Assembly (NCBI GenBank): GCA_012728815.1
Contig: JAAYEI010000012.1
Location: forward strand, 18,467-82,466
Reading direction: 5' to 3'
Origin: Clostridiales bacterium
GTDB lineage: Bacteria; Bacillota; Clostridia; Christensenellales; Aristaeellaceae
DNA: 64,000 nucleotides
Of the stretch, positions 51,743 to 60,669 are shown piece after piece. Made by a program: the position numbers and the translations under genes. Position 1 is the first letter of the stretch; every line of letters begins with the position of its first letter. Below the pieces are notes generated by a model, which saw only the letters and a list, made by a program, of their open reading frames with translations, searched no databases and had not been told where the DNA came from.

Positions 51743-52282
51743 ATGTCTCGTATCGGAAAACTTCCGATTTCAGTGCCCGCGGGCGTGACGGTGACGGTGG
51801 ACGAGTCCAACCTGGTCGTCGTGAAGGGGCCCAAGGGCACCCTGAGCCAGGATGTCAACCCGGCCATCCGCCTAAGCCAGGAGGGCGGCGTGCTCAGCCT
51901 GGAGCGCGCCAATGATTCCAAGCCCCAGAAATCCATGCACGGGCTGTACCGCTCCCTGGTGCACAACATGGTGGTGGGTGTGACCGAGGGCTACAGCAAG
52001 ACGCTGGAGCTGGTGGGTACCGGCTACCGCGCCGCGGTGGAAGGCGACACGCTCACCCTGAACGTGGGCTATTCCCACCCGGTGGTGTTCACCGCGCCCA
52101 AGGACGTCACCTTTGAGACCCCCAACGCCACCACCGTGGTGGTCAAGGGCATCTCCAAGCAGGTGGTGGGCAACCTGGCCGCGGACATCCGCGCCGTGCG
52201 CCCGCCCGAGCCCTACCTGGGCAAGGGCATCAAATACAAGGACGAGCACATCCGCCGCAAGGCGGGCAAGGCCGGCAACTAA
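51743..52282 (+). CDS. rplF: 50S ribosomal protein L6
   Basis: A 179-residue L6 (SRIGKLPISVPAGVTVTVDE, VVKGPKGTLSQD, LVGTGYRAAVEGDTLTLNVGYSHPV, IRAVRPPEPYLGKGIKYKDEHIRRKAGKAG). It sits near the factor-binding stalk. AGGAGGAAG precedes the ATG. Confidence 0.98.
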   Translation: MSRIGKLPISVPAGVTVTVDESNLVVVKGPKGTLSQDVNPAIRLSQEGGVLSLERANDSKPQKSMHGLYRSLVHNMVVGVTEGYSKTLELVGTGYRAAVEGDTLTLNVGYSHPVVFTAPKDVTFETPNATTVVVKGISKQVVGNLAADIRAVRPPEPYLGKGIKYKDEHIRRKAGKAGN

Positions 52283-52301
52283 CAGGAAGGAGTGACCGCA
52301 G

Positions 52302-52670
52302 TTGTTTAAAAAACGTGACCGTAATGAAGTGCGCCAGATCCGCCACGCGCGGGTGCGCAAAAAGGTAAGCGGCACCCCCGACATGCCGCGCCTGTGTGTG
52401 TTTCGCAGCAACGCCGCCATCTACGCCCAGGTGATTGACGATACCCGGGGCATCACCCTGGCCTCCGCCTCCACCCTGGACGCGGACATCAAGGCCCAGG
52501 AGGCTGACCTGGACAAGAAGGGCGCCTCCAAGGCCGTGGGCAAGCTGGTGGGTGAGCGCGCGCTTGCCGCCGGCATCACCCGGGTGGTCTTTGACCGCAG
52601 CGGATACATCTACACCGGCCGTGTCGCCTCCCTGGCGGACGGCGCCCGCGAAGCCGGGCTGACATTCTAA
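52302..52670 (+). CDS. rplR: 50S ribosomal protein L18
   Basis: A 122-residue L18 ([63 protein letters not shown]). The start is TTG 52302 with AAGGAG nine bases upstream. It carries 5S rRNA into the large subunit with L5. Confidence 0.97.
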   Translation: MFKKRDRNEVRQIRHARVRKKVSGTPDMPRLCVFRSNAAIYAQVIDDTRGITLASASTLDADIKAQEADLDKKGASKAVGKLVGERALAAGITRVVFDRSGYIYTGRVASLADGAREAGLTF

Positions 52671-52685
52671 GGAGGACACGCAGGG

Positions 52686-53201
52686 ATGCAACGCAGAGAC
52701 AGAGACAGGGGCCGCGAGGAGCAAAGCGAATTCAGCGAGAAGCTGGTCGCGGTCAACCGTGTCGTGAAAACCGTCAAAGGCGGCCGAAACTTCCGCTTTT
52801 CTGCCCTGGTGGTGGTGGGCGATGGCGCGGGCCGTGTGGGCGCCGGCATGGGCAAGGCGGCCGAGATTCCCGAGGCCATCCGCAAGGCCAATGAGAACGC
52901 CAAGAAGCACCTGATCACCATCCCGCTGGCGGGCACCACCGTGCCCCACGCGATCACCGGCTATTTCGGCACCGGCAAGGTGGTCATCCTGCCCGCGCCC
53001 GAGGGCACCGGCGTCATCGCCGGCGGCGCCGCGCGCGCGGTGCTGGAGCTGGCCGGCGTGAAGGACATCCGCACCAAGTCCTATGGCACCAGCAACCCCA
53101 TCAACACCGTCAAGGCCACCATTGAAGGCCTCAAGCTGCTGCGCTCTCCGGAGCAGGTGGCCAAGCTGCGGGGCAAGACGGTTGAAGAAATCCTGGGCTG
53201 A
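52686..53201 (+). CDS. rpsE: 30S ribosomal protein S5
   Basis: A 171-residue S5 ([90 protein letters not shown]). It shapes decoding accuracy. AAGGAGG precedes the ATG by 9 bases or so, across the rplR stop. Confidence 0.98.
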   Translation: MQRRDRDRGREEQSEFSEKLVAVNRVVKTVKGGRNFRFSALVVVGDGAGRVGAGMGKAAEIPEAIRKANENAKKHLITIPLAGTTVPHAITGYFGTGKVVILPAPEGTGVIAGGAARAVLELAGVKDIRTKSYGTSNPINTVKATIEGLKLLRSPEQVAKLRGKTVEEILG

Positions 53202-53211
53202 GGAGGACAAG

Positions 53212-53394
53212 ATGAAGCTGAAAATCACGCTTGAAAAATCCCCCATCGCCAGGCTGGCTGCCCAGAAGGGCACCATCGCCGCGCTGGGGCTGCGCAAGAT
53301 TGGCCAGAGCGTCATCAAGGAGGACAACCCCAGTGTCCGCGGCCAGATCTTCACCGTGCGCCACATGGTCAAGGTCGAGGAAATCAACGAGTAA
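53212..53394 (+). CDS. rpmD: 50S ribosomal protein L30
   Basis: A 60-residue L30 from ATG 53212, after GAGGAGG: KLKITLEKSPIARLAAQKGTIAALGLRKIGQSVIKEDNPSVRGQIFTVRHMVKVEEI. The open frame extends upstream into rpsE, but that part is not coding in this frame. L30 is a small 23S binder. Confidence 0.96.
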   Translation: MKLKITLEKSPIARLAAQKGTIAALGLRKIGQSVIKEDNPSVRGQIFTVRHMVKVEEINE

Positions 53395-53410
53395 GTAGGA
53401 GGGCATCCTC

Positions 53411-53851
53411 ATGAAATTGCATGAACTGCAACCCGCGCCAGGTTCCAAAACCAGGCCCAGGCGCCTGGGCCGCGGCATGGGCAGCGGCCTGGGCAAGACC
53501 TCAGGCAAGGGCCACAAGGGCGCCCTGGCGCGCTCCGGCGGCGGCAAGGCCCCGGGCTTTGAGGGCGGCCAGATGCCCCTCACCCGCCGCCTCCCCAAGA
53601 GCGGCTTCAAGAACCCCTTCCGCAAGGAATACGCCATTGTCAACCTCGGCAGCCTGCAGCGGTTTGAGGATGGCACCGTGGTCACCATTGACCTCATGCG
53701 CCAGACCGGCCTGGTCAAAGCGCTCAAATCCGGCGTGAAGGTGCTGGGCAACGGCGATTTCAGCCGCAAGCTCACCGTGCAGGCCAACCGCTTCACCGGC
53801 TCCGCGAAGGAAAAGATTGAGCAGGCCGGCGGCACAGCCGAGGAGGTCTGA
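53411..53851 (+). CDS. rplO: 50S ribosomal protein L15
   Basis: A 146-residue L15 with the Gly/Arg/Lys-rich N-terminus ([47 protein letters not shown]). It is a late large-subunit assembly protein. It ends one base before the secY start region (stop TGA 53849-53851). Confidence 0.97.
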   Translation: MKLHELQPAPGSKTRPRRLGRGMGSGLGKTSGKGHKGALARSGGGKAPGFEGGQMPLTRRLPKSGFKNPFRKEYAIVNLGSLQRFEDGTVVTIDLMRQTGLVKALKSGVKVLGNGDFSRKLTVQANRFTGSAKEKIEQAGGTAEEV

Positions 53852-53852
53852 G

Positions 53853-55154
53853 ATGCTTGAAACCTTGCGCAATGCCTGGAAGGTGCCGGAGCTGAAGCAA
53901 AAGCTGCTCTACACCTTCATGATGCTGTTGATTTTCCGCCTGGTGGGTGTCATCCCGGTGCCCGGCATCAACTCCGAGGTGGTCCGCTCCCTGGCCGAGC
54001 AGTATGACATGCTGGGCCTGGTCAACATGATGACCGGCGGCAGCTTCAGCCAGATGACGGTCATGGCCATGGGCATCACCCCCTACATCAACGCCAGCAT
54101 CATTATGCAGCTGCTCACCATCGCCATCCCGGCGCTGGAGCGCCTGCAGAAGGAAGGCGGCGAGGAGGGCAAGGAGAAGATCAACAAGATCACCCGCTAC
54201 GCCACCGTCGTGCTGGCCGCCATCCAGGCCATCGGCATCATCGCCGCGCTCAACGGGCAGACCGACCCCGTCACCGGGCTTCGCGTGCTGCAGCAGGGCT
54301 ACAACTCCGCCTTTGGGCTCATCACCATCGGCGTGGTCATGGCGGGCGGCACCGCGCTGGCCATGTGGATTGGCGAGCGCATCACCGCCAAGGGCATTGG
54401 CAACGGCATTTCCCTGCTGATTTTTGCCGGCATCATCTCCAACATCTTCTCGGGCCTGCTCACCGCCTTCACCGACGTGCTGGGCATCACCCGCTACGGC
54501 ACCACGGTGTCCGGCTTCCTCATCCTCATCGTCACCACCCTGGTGCTGGTGACGGTGGTCACCTTCATTGACCTGGGCGAGCGGCGCATCCCCGTGCAGT
54601 ACGCCAAGCGCGTGGTGGGCCGCAAGATGTACGGCGGCCAGTCCACCCACATCCCCATGAAGGTGCTGTCCGTGGGCGTGCTGCCGCTCATTTTCGCCTA
54701 TTCCTTCATGGCCTTCCCCGGCACCATCATCGCCATGTTCGGGGTCAATTCCGCCGCCTACAAGTGGTGGAACGCCAACATGGGCCAGGGCGCGCCGCTG
54801 AACCTGGTCGTCACCGCGCTGCTCATCCTGGCCTTCACCTACTTCTACGCCTCCATTTCCTTCAACCCGCAGGACATCGCCAAGAACATCCAGCAGCAGG
54901 GCGGGAACATCCCGGGCATCCGCTCGGGCCCCAACACCGTCAGCCACCTGGCCCGCATCTCCAAGCGCTTGACGCTGTTTGCCGCGATCTTCCTGGCCGT
55001 CCTGGCCACCCTGCCCACCCTGCTGTCCGCCTGGCAGAATGTCCGCATCCCCTTCGCGGCATCCTCCATGCTCATCGCTGTGTCAGTCTCGCTTGAAACC
55101 ATGCGCCAGGTGGAGGCACAGCTGGTGATGCGCAACTACAAGGGCTTCCTGTAA
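53853..55154 (+). CDS. secY: Preprotein translocase subunit SecY
   Basis: From ATG 53853 (GAGGAGG ahead) the product has 433 residues with ten membrane segments. It includes the plug/NIMT-type region SLAEQYDMLGLVNMMTGGSFSQMTVMAMGITPYINASIIMQLL and the cytoplasmic loop ERRIPVQYAKRVVGRKMYGGQSTHIPMK, where the ribosome and SecA dock. IPGIRSGPNTVSHL forms the last loop. It is the protein-conducting channel for the secreted proteins noted elsewhere in this window. Confidence 0.98.
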   Translation: MLETLRNAWKVPELKQKLLYTFMMLLIFRLVGVIPVPGINSEVVRSLAEQYDMLGLVNMMTGGSFSQMTVMAMGITPYINASIIMQLLTIAIPALERLQKEGGEEGKEKINKITRYATVVLAAIQAIGIIAALNGQTDPVTGLRVLQQGYNSAFGLITIGVVMAGGTALAMWIGERITAKGIGNGISLLIFAGIISNIFSGLLTAFTDVLGITRYGTTVSGFLILIVTTLVLVTVVTFIDLGERRIPVQYAKRVVGRKMYGGQSTHIPMKVLSVGVLPLIFAYSFMAFPGTIIAMFGVNSAAYKWWNANMGQGAPLNLVVTALLILAFTYFYASISFNPQDIAKNIQQQGGNIPGIRSGPNTVSHLARISKRLTLFAAIFLAVLATLPTLLSAWQNVRIPFAASSMLIAVSVSLETMRQVEAQLVMRNYKGFL

Positions 55155-55170
55155 GCCCGGGGGGCAAGCA

Positions 55171-55800
55171 ATGAACTTTATTTTCCTGGGCCCGCCCGGT
55201 GTGGGCAAGGGCACGCACGCCAAGCAGCTCAGCCAGCTTCTGGGCATCCCGCAAATCTCCACCGGGGAGATGCTGCGCGAGGCCATCAAGCAGGGCAGCC
55301 AGCTGGGGCTGGCCGCCAAGGGCTACATCGACCGGGGCGAGCTGGTGCCCGATCAGGTGGTCATCGACATGGTCAAGCAGCGCCTGCAGGCGCCGGACTG
55401 CCAGAAGGGCTACATCCTGGACGGCTTCCCCCGCACCGTGCCCCAGGCTGAGGCGCTCAACCGCTTCACCCGGATCAAGTCGGTGGTCAACCTGCTGGCC
55501 AATGAAGACACCATCATGAGCCACCTGTCAGGCCGGCGCGTGTGCCGTGACTGCGGCGCCACCCACCACATCCGGCGCCTGGACGGCGCCACCGCCTGCC
55601 CCGTCTGCGGGGGCCCCCTCATCCACCGGGATGACGACCAGCCTGACACCATCCGCCACCGCCTGGAGGTGTACCACGCCCAGACCGAGCCGCTCATCGC
55701 CTACTACAAGGCGGCGGGGCTGCTGGTGGATGTGGTGGTGGAGGGCACCATCGAGGGCGACTTCGGCCTGATCAAAGAGGCGCTGGGCCTGGCGTCATGA
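55171..55800 (+). CDS. adk: Adenylate kinase
   Basis: A 209-residue long-form adenylate kinase: P-loop GPPGVGKGT, ISTGEMLR, the AMP-site GFPRTVPQAEAL and LID. The LID has CRDCGATHHIRRLDGATACPVCGG, four cysteines that bind structural zinc as in Gram-positive enzymes. It interconverts AMP, ADP and ATP. The stop overlaps the map start by ATGA. Confidence 0.98.
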   Translation: MNFIFLGPPGVGKGTHAKQLSQLLGIPQISTGEMLREAIKQGSQLGLAAKGYIDRGELVPDQVVIDMVKQRLQAPDCQKGYILDGFPRTVPQAEALNRFTRIKSVVNLLANEDTIMSHLSGRRVCRDCGATHHIRRLDGATACPVCGGPLIHRDDDQPDTIRHRLEVYHAQTEPLIAYYKAAGLLVDVVVEGTIEGDFGLIKEALGLAS

Positions 55801-56564
55801 TTTCCATCAAGAACGCCGCCCAGCTGGAGCGCATGCGCCAGGCCGGCGCGCTGCTGTATGAGGTGATGCAGAAGCTGCGTGAGGTGGTCCGGCCGGGGGA
55901 GACCACCGCGGCGATTGACGCCTACGCGGAGGAGCTCATCCGCAAGGAGGGCGCCCTGCCGTCCTTCCTCAACTACCGTGGCTACCCGGCCAGCATCTGC
56001 GCCAGCGTGGATGACCAGGTGGTGCACGGCATCCCCACCGACAAGCAGCCCCTGCAGGCGGGCAGCATCCTGAGCATTGACTGCGGGCTGGTCCTGGACG
56101 GCTGGCAGGCCGACAGCGCCTTCACTGTTGGCGTAGGGGAGATCTCCCCGCCGCTGGCCCTGCTCATCGAGGTGACCGAGCGCTGCTTCTTTGAAGGCGC
56201 GCGCCAGGCCATCAGCGGCAACCGGGTGGGCGACATTGGCCACGCGGTGCAGACCCTGGCAGAGCGGCATGGCTATGGCGTCATCCGCGACCTGACCGGC
56301 CATGGCATCGGCCGCAACATGCATGAGGACCCCTCCGTGCCCAACTTCGGCGAGCCCGGGCGCGGCGCCAGGCTGCGGCCTGGCATGACCCTGGCGCTGG
56401 AGCCCATGATTTCCCTGGGTTCCTGGCAGGTGCAGGAGATGCAGGACGGCTGGACCATCACCACCCTGGACGGCTCCCCCTGCGCGCACTACGAGCACAC
56501 CATCGCCATCACCGAGGACGGCCTGCCCGAGATCCTCACCCTGCCCGGGCACACCTGGCAGTGA
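55797..56564 (+). CDS. map: Methionine aminopeptidase, type I
   Basis: A 255-residue enzyme. Metal ligands are found in order: SIDCGLVLDGWQADSAFTVGV (two Asp), GHGIGRNMHEDP (His), LALEPMISLG (Glu) and YEHTIAITEDG (Glu). It removes initiator Met from nascent chains. It is translationally coupled to adk, as is common in this operon. Confidence 0.97.
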   Translation: MISIKNAAQLERMRQAGALLYEVMQKLREVVRPGETTAAIDAYAEELIRKEGALPSFLNYRGYPASICASVDDQVVHGIPTDKQPLQAGSILSIDCGLVLDGWQADSAFTVGVGEISPPLALLIEVTERCFFEGARQAISGNRVGDIGHAVQTLAERHGYGVIRDLTGHGIGRNMHEDPSVPNFGEPGRGARLRPGMTLALEPMISLGSWQVQEMQDGWTITTLDGSPCAHYEHTIAITEDGLPEILTLPGHTWQ

Positions 56565-56573
56565 GGGGGCGGG

Positions 56574-56861
56574 ATGAAACCGGAGCTCAAAGGCGGCATC
56601 GCCGCGATTTCCCTGAAAGGGCGTGACAAGGGCCGGATCTTTGTGGTATTATGTGAGTTGGACGCTGATTTTGTACTGGTAGCCGACGGCGGCCTGCGGG
56701 CCTTGTCCCGCCCCAAGAAAAAGCGCAGAAAACACCTGCGGGCCATCGGGCAAGAACTGCCCGGCCTGCCCGGTGAATACGCGGCCGGGACGCTGACAGA
56801 CCACCGCATCCGCATGTTTCTCAAGCCCCTGCAAGACCCAGCCCCACAAGACCCCGCCTGA
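56574..56861 (+). CDS. KOW-domain protein, L14e/L6e/L27e-like
   Basis: A 95-residue protein with a KOW-type start ([38 protein letters not shown]) and a basic stretch [17 protein letters not shown]. It occurs between map and infA in many Firmicutes, where it is annotated as an L14e/L6e/L27e-like ribosomal protein. The function is unproven, but RNA or ribosome binding is likely. Confidence 0.85.
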   Translation: MKPELKGGIAAISLKGRDKGRIFVVLCELDADFVLVADGGLRALSRPKKKRRKHLRAIGQELPGLPGEYAAGTLTDHRIRMFLKPLQDPAPQDPA

Positions 56862-56874
56862 AGGAGGCCCATGT

Positions 56875-57096
56875 TTGTCCAAAAGTGACGTCATCGAAAT
56901 TGAAGGGAAGGTGGTAGAAGCCCTGCCCAACGCCATGTTCTCTGTTGAGCTGCCCAACGGCCACAGGATCATGGCGCACATCTCCGGCAAAATGCGCATG
57001 AACTTCATCCGCATCTACCCCGGGGACCGGGTGACCATCGAGCTGTCCCCCTATGACCTGACCCGCGGCCGCATCACCTGGCGCAGCAAGAACTAA
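56875..57096 (+). CDS. infA: Translation initiation factor IF-1
   Basis: A 73-residue S1-type OB-fold protein: [64 protein letters not shown]. The start is TTG 56875, 8 bases after AAGGAGG. An ATG at 56871 is closer to ideal spacing but is out of frame and stops after five codons. IF-1 occupies the A site during initiation. Confidence 0.97.
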   Translation: MSKSDVIEIEGKVVEALPNAMFSVELPNGHRIMAHISGKMRMNFIRIYPGDRVTIELSPYDLTRGRITWRSKN

Positions 57097-57120
57097 GCCA
57101 ATTCCTAAGGAGGTTGCCCC

Positions 57121-57234
57121 ATGAAAGTCCGTCCTTCCGTCAAAGAGATCTGCGAGAAATGCAAGATCATCAAGCGCAAAGGCCACATCATGGTCATTTG
57201 CGAAAACCCCAAGCACAAGCAGAGGCAAGGCTGA
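57121..57234 (+). CDS. rpmJ: 50S ribosomal protein L36, zinc-binding type
   Basis: A 37-residue L36 with zinc ligands Cys11, Cys14, Cys27 and His33 (ICEKCK...[13 protein letters not shown]). AAGGAGG precedes the ATG. It is too short for many gene finders. The 130-bp gap to rpsM contains a GCCCGC/GCGGGC hairpin (57254-57268) but no clear promoter. Confidence 0.97.
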   Translation: MKVRPSVKEICEKCKIIKRKGHIMVICENPKHKQRQG

Positions 57235-57366
57235 GGGGTTCCTCTTTGGCATCGCCCGCCGCGCGGGCGGCTGCCCGGTGTGTACGCCCCGGGACCGTGC
57301 GGCTCCATCATATCCCGGGCGCGGCCCGATTCCCACAAGCAGTAATTATGGAGGTGTTCCCAGCAC

Positions 57367-57741
57367 ATGGCACGTATAGCGGGCGTTGATTTGCCCAGAG
57401 ACAAGCGCATTGAAACCGGCCTGACCTATATCTTTGGCGTCGGGCTGACCACCAGCAAGAAAATCCTTGATGAGACCCAGATCAGCCCGGACATCCGCGT
57501 GCGCGACCTGAGCGAGAGCGACATCAGCAAGCTGCGCGAGTACATCGAGCACCACGTCAAGGTGGAGGGCGACCTGCGCCGCGAAGTCAGCCTGGACATC
57601 AAGCGCCTGGTGGAGATTGGCTCCTACCGCGGCGTGCGCCACCGCCGCAGCCTGCCGGTGCGCGGCCAGAACACCAAGCAGAACGCGCGCACCCGCAAGG
57701 GCCCCAAGCGCCAGGTCACCGGCAGGAAAAAGGCCAGGTAA
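57367..57741 (+). CDS. rpsM: 30S ribosomal protein S13
   Basis: A 124-residue S13 ([81 protein letters not shown]). It bridges subunits at the head. TATGGAGGTG precedes the ATG. Confidence 0.98.
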   Translation: MARIAGVDLPRDKRIETGLTYIFGVGLTTSKKILDETQISPDIRVRDLSESDISKLREYIEHHVKVEGDLRREVSLDIKRLVEIGSYRGVRHRRSLPVRGQNTKQNARTRKGPKRQVTGRKKAR

Positions 57742-57777
57742 GGCAGAAAACCGCCCCCCGGGGCATGGAGGAGAAGA

Positions 57778-58176
57778 ATGGCAAGACCCGCATTGAAAAA
57801 GGTATCGCGCAGGCGGCGTGAGAAGAAGCTCGTCGAGCGCGGTGTTGTGCATATCCGTTCATCGTTCAACAACACCATCGTGACCATCACGGACACCCTG
57901 GGCAACGCGCTGTCCTGGGCCTCTGCCGGCGGCATGGGCTTCCGGGGCAACAAGAAGTCCACCCCCTTCGCGGCGCAGATGGCCGCGGAGACGGCTGCCC
58001 GCGCGGCAACCGAGTTTGGGCTGCGCACGGTGGATGTGCTGGTCAAGGGCCCGGGTTCCGGGCGCGAGGCCGCGATCCGTTCCCTGCAGACGGCAGGCCT
58101 GGAGGTCACCATGATCAAGGACGTGACCCCCATTCCCCACAATGGCTGCCGCCCGCCCAAGCGCAGAAGAGTGTAA
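57778..58176 (+). CDS. rpsK: 30S ribosomal protein S11
   Basis: A 132-residue S11 ([97 protein letters not shown]). It forms part of the platform near the E site. GGAGGAG precedes the ATG. Confidence 0.98.
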   Translation: MARPALKKVSRRRREKKLVERGVVHIRSSFNNTIVTITDTLGNALSWASAGGMGFRGNKKSTPFAAQMAAETAARAATEFGLRTVDVLVKGPGSGREAAIRSLQTAGLEVTMIKDVTPIPHNGCRPPKRRRV

Positions 58177-58192
58177 GAAGGAGTAAACCCAG

Positions 58193-58819
58193 ATGGCAAG
58201 AAACACCGGCTCCGTTTGCCGTATGTGCCGCAGGGAGGGCGTCAAGCTCTTCCTGAAGGGTGAGAAGTGCTTCACGCAGAAGTGCCCCCTCACCAAGCGC
58301 CCCACCCCCCCTGGCCAGCACGGCCACGCCCGCCAGCGCAAGATGAGCGAGTACGGCACCCAGCTGCGTGAGAAGCAGAAGGCCCGCCGCGCCTACGGGA
58401 TGCTGGAGACCCAGTTCCACCGCACCTACCTCAACGCCCTGAAGATGAAGGGTGTCTCCGGCGAGAACCTGCTGCAGCTGCTGGAGCGCCGGCTGGACAA
58501 CGTGGTCTACCGCGCCGGCCTGGCCTCCTCCCGCGCCCAGGCGCGCCAGCTGGTCAACCATGGCCACTTCCTGGTCAACGGCCAGCGGGTGGACATCCCC
58601 TCCTACAGCGTCAAGCAGGGCGATGTCATCAGCGTTGGCTCCACCAGCCGCGAGATTGAGCTGTTCAAGGTGCTGCGGGAAGGCAGCGCCCGCATCCTGC
58701 CCAAGTGGCTGACCGTCAACTATGACGAGCTCAAGGCCACGGTGGACGCCCTGCCAGAGCGTGGCGATGTCGACTTCGCCCTGCAGGAGAACATGATCAT
58801 TGAGTACTACTCCCGTTAA
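58193..58819 (+). CDS. rpsD: 30S ribosomal protein S4, zinc-binding type
   Basis: A 208-residue S4. Four N-terminal cysteines, CRMCRREG and CFTQKC, mark the zinc-binding C+ form. The S4 RNA-binding domain lies at [40 protein letters not shown]. It nucleates 30S assembly; S4 can also repress ribosomal operons. Confidence 0.98.
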   Translation: MARNTGSVCRMCRREGVKLFLKGEKCFTQKCPLTKRPTPPGQHGHARQRKMSEYGTQLREKQKARRAYGMLETQFHRTYLNALKMKGVSGENLLQLLERRLDNVVYRAGLASSRAQARQLVNHGHFLVNGQRVDIPSYSVKQGDVISVGSTSREIELFKVLREGSARILPKWLTVNYDELKATVDALPERGDVDFALQENMIIEYYSR

Positions 58820-58864
58820 CCTGTTCCACAACGACATCATTTGATCGAACAGGAGGGAAAGCGC

Positions 58865-59815
58865 GTGATTACTGAATCCGTCAGTCCCCGCATCGAGCGG
58901 GTTGAGTACAATGAAGAGAGTTCCTATGGCCGTTTTGTGGTGGAGCCCCTGGAGCGTGGCTTTGGCCACACCCTGGGCAACGCCCTGCGCCGCAGCCTGC
59001 TGAGCAGCCTGCCCGGCGCCGCGGTCACCAGCGTGCAGATTGAAGGCGTGCAGCATGAGTTTTCCACCATCCCCGGGGTCAAGGAGGATGTGACCGACAT
59101 CATCCTCAACCTCAAGGAGCTGTCCGTGCGGCTGCATGTGGACCTGCCCAAGCAGGTGGAAATCATCGCGGAGGGCCCGGGCGCTGTTACCGCCGCGGAC
59201 ATCCGGGTGGACAGCGAGGTGGAGGTGGTCAACCCCGACCTGCACATCGCCACGCTGTCCGAGGGCACCAGGCTACACATGACCCTCAACATCGAGCGCG
59301 GCCACGGCTACGTGTCCGCCGAGCGCAGCAAGCCTGCCGAGCAGAAGATCATCGGGGAAATCCCGATTGACGCCATCTACACCCCCATTCGCAAGGCCAA
59401 CTACATGGTGGAAGACACCCGTGTGGGCCAGATCACCGACTATGACAAGCTGGTGCTGGATGTGTGGACCAACGGCTCCGTCACCCCAGAAGAGGCCATC
59501 GGCATGGCCGCCAAGATTCTCACCAACCAGCTGGGCATCTTCACCCGGTTGACCGACCAGCCCATCAGCCAGGAGGAGGAGGAAACCGATTCCGGCCTCA
59601 CCGGCAAGACCGCCGAGATGACCATTGACGAGCTGGACCTGTCCGTGCGCGCCTTCAACTGCCTCAAGCGCGCCGGCATCAACACCGTGGCCGAGCTGGT
59701 TCAAAAGAACCAGGAGGACATGATGAAGGTGCGTAACCTGGGCAAGAAGAGCCTGGAAGAGGTTGAGCAAAAGCTGGCGCTGCTGGGCCTGGCCCTGCGC
59801 AGCAACGACGAATAA
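58865..59815 (+). CDS. rpoA: RNA polymerase alpha subunit
   Basis: From GTG 58865 (AGGAGGG ahead) the product has 316 residues. A TTG at 58841 would add eight residues but lacks a ribosome site. The N-terminal dimer domain has [56 protein letters not shown]. The C-terminal domain, which contacts activators and UP elements, has [23 protein letters not shown] and [19 protein letters not shown]. Confidence 0.98.
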   Translation: MITESVSPRIERVEYNEESSYGRFVVEPLERGFGHTLGNALRRSLLSSLPGAAVTSVQIEGVQHEFSTIPGVKEDVTDIILNLKELSVRLHVDLPKQVEIIAEGPGAVTAADIRVDSEVEVVNPDLHIATLSEGTRLHMTLNIERGHGYVSAERSKPAEQKIIGEIPIDAIYTPIRKANYMVEDTRVGQITDYDKLVLDVWTNGSVTPEEAIGMAAKILTNQLGIFTRLTDQPISQEEEETDSGLTGKTAEMTIDELDLSVRAFNCLKRAGINTVAELVQKNQEDMMKVRNLGKKSLEEVEQKLALLGLALRSNDE

Positions 59816-59852
59816 GCATTTCGCCCCAGAGGCCTAAGGAGGATTACCCGCA

Positions 59853-60365
59853 ATGGCACAGCAACGCAAGCTTGGCCTGACCGCTGACAAACGCAAGGCG
59901 CTCATCCGCAACCAGGTGACCAGCCTGCTTTGGCATGGCCGCATTGAGACCAGCCTGGCCCGCGCCAAGGAAGTCCGCCGCGTGGCGGAGAAGATGGTCA
60001 CCCTGGCCGTGCGCGAGCATGACCAGGTGGTGAACACCAGCAAGGAATACCACAACGAGAAGGGCCAGATCGTCAAGATTGACGTGGTCAACGACGCCGC
60101 CAGCAAGCTGCACGCGCGCCGGCTGATGATGGCCTACCTGTATGACTTCAAGGAGCTGCGCCGGGATGACGAGTCCCGCTCCGAGTACCGTGAGCGCACC
60201 CGGGACAACAAGCACCCGGTGGTGGAGAAGCTCTTCCGCGAGTATGGCCCCAAGTACCGCAAGCGCAACGAGGAAAAGAACAGCGCCGGCGGCTACACCC
60301 GCATCTACAGGCTGGGGCCCCGCCGCGGCGACGCCTCCGAGCGCGTGCTCATTGAGATGGTGTAA
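59853..60365 (+). CDS. rplQ: 50S ribosomal protein L17, long form
   Basis: A 170-residue L17; many bacterial forms are nearer 115-130. The usual start (QRKLGLTADKRKALIRNQVTSLLWHGRIETSLARAKEVRRVAEKMVTLA) and end (GGYTRIYRLGPRRGDASERVLIEMV) enclose a charged central expansion of about 50 residues. TAAGGAGG precedes the ATG. It closes the superoperon. Confidence 0.96.
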   Translation: MAQQRKLGLTADKRKALIRNQVTSLLWHGRIETSLARAKEVRRVAEKMVTLAVREHDQVVNTSKEYHNEKGQIVKIDVVNDAASKLHARRLMMAYLYDFKELRRDDESRSEYRERTRDNKHPVVEKLFREYGPKYRKRNEEKNSAGGYTRIYRLGPRRGDASERVLIEMV

Positions 60366-60388
60366 GGCCCGGGCACTTGCCCCGCTTC

Positions 60389-60416
60389 AAAGGCCCTGTC
60401 AGGGCCTTTTTTGTTT
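60389..60416 (+). terminator. Terminator of the ribosomal protein superoperon
   Basis: AAGGCCCT and AGGGCCTT form an 8-bp stem over a GTC loop, followed by TTTTGTTTT. It lies 24 bp after the rplQ stop. Confidence 0.9.
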
Positions 60417-60608
60417 TGCCAGGGCTCATCATGGGCACCGGTCTTTCAACAGGCCCGTTTTGTCCTTGCTGCCTGTCACAGGGGAACGGCTTGGCCATGT
60501 TTCGTCGGCAGGGTATCGCCGCACCCTTCCTTGCCCACGGGCAGCCCGGTTCATTCACTGCAGATTCAGGGCCGGCCCGAATCCCCTTGCCCCGCATCCT
60601 TGCCAGGT

Positions 60609-60637
60609 TTGGTGGTTTGCCCCAATCTGTGTATAAT
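60609..60637 (+). promoter_or_regulatory. Promoter of the nadD operon
   Basis: TTGGTG (60609-60614), 17-bp spacer, perfect TATAAT (60632-60637), 33 bp before the GTG start. Between the upstream terminator and this promoter I see no gene. Confidence 0.6.
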
Positions 60638-60669
60638 AAGAAAGGAAGCACTGGCACAAGGAGCGCATC

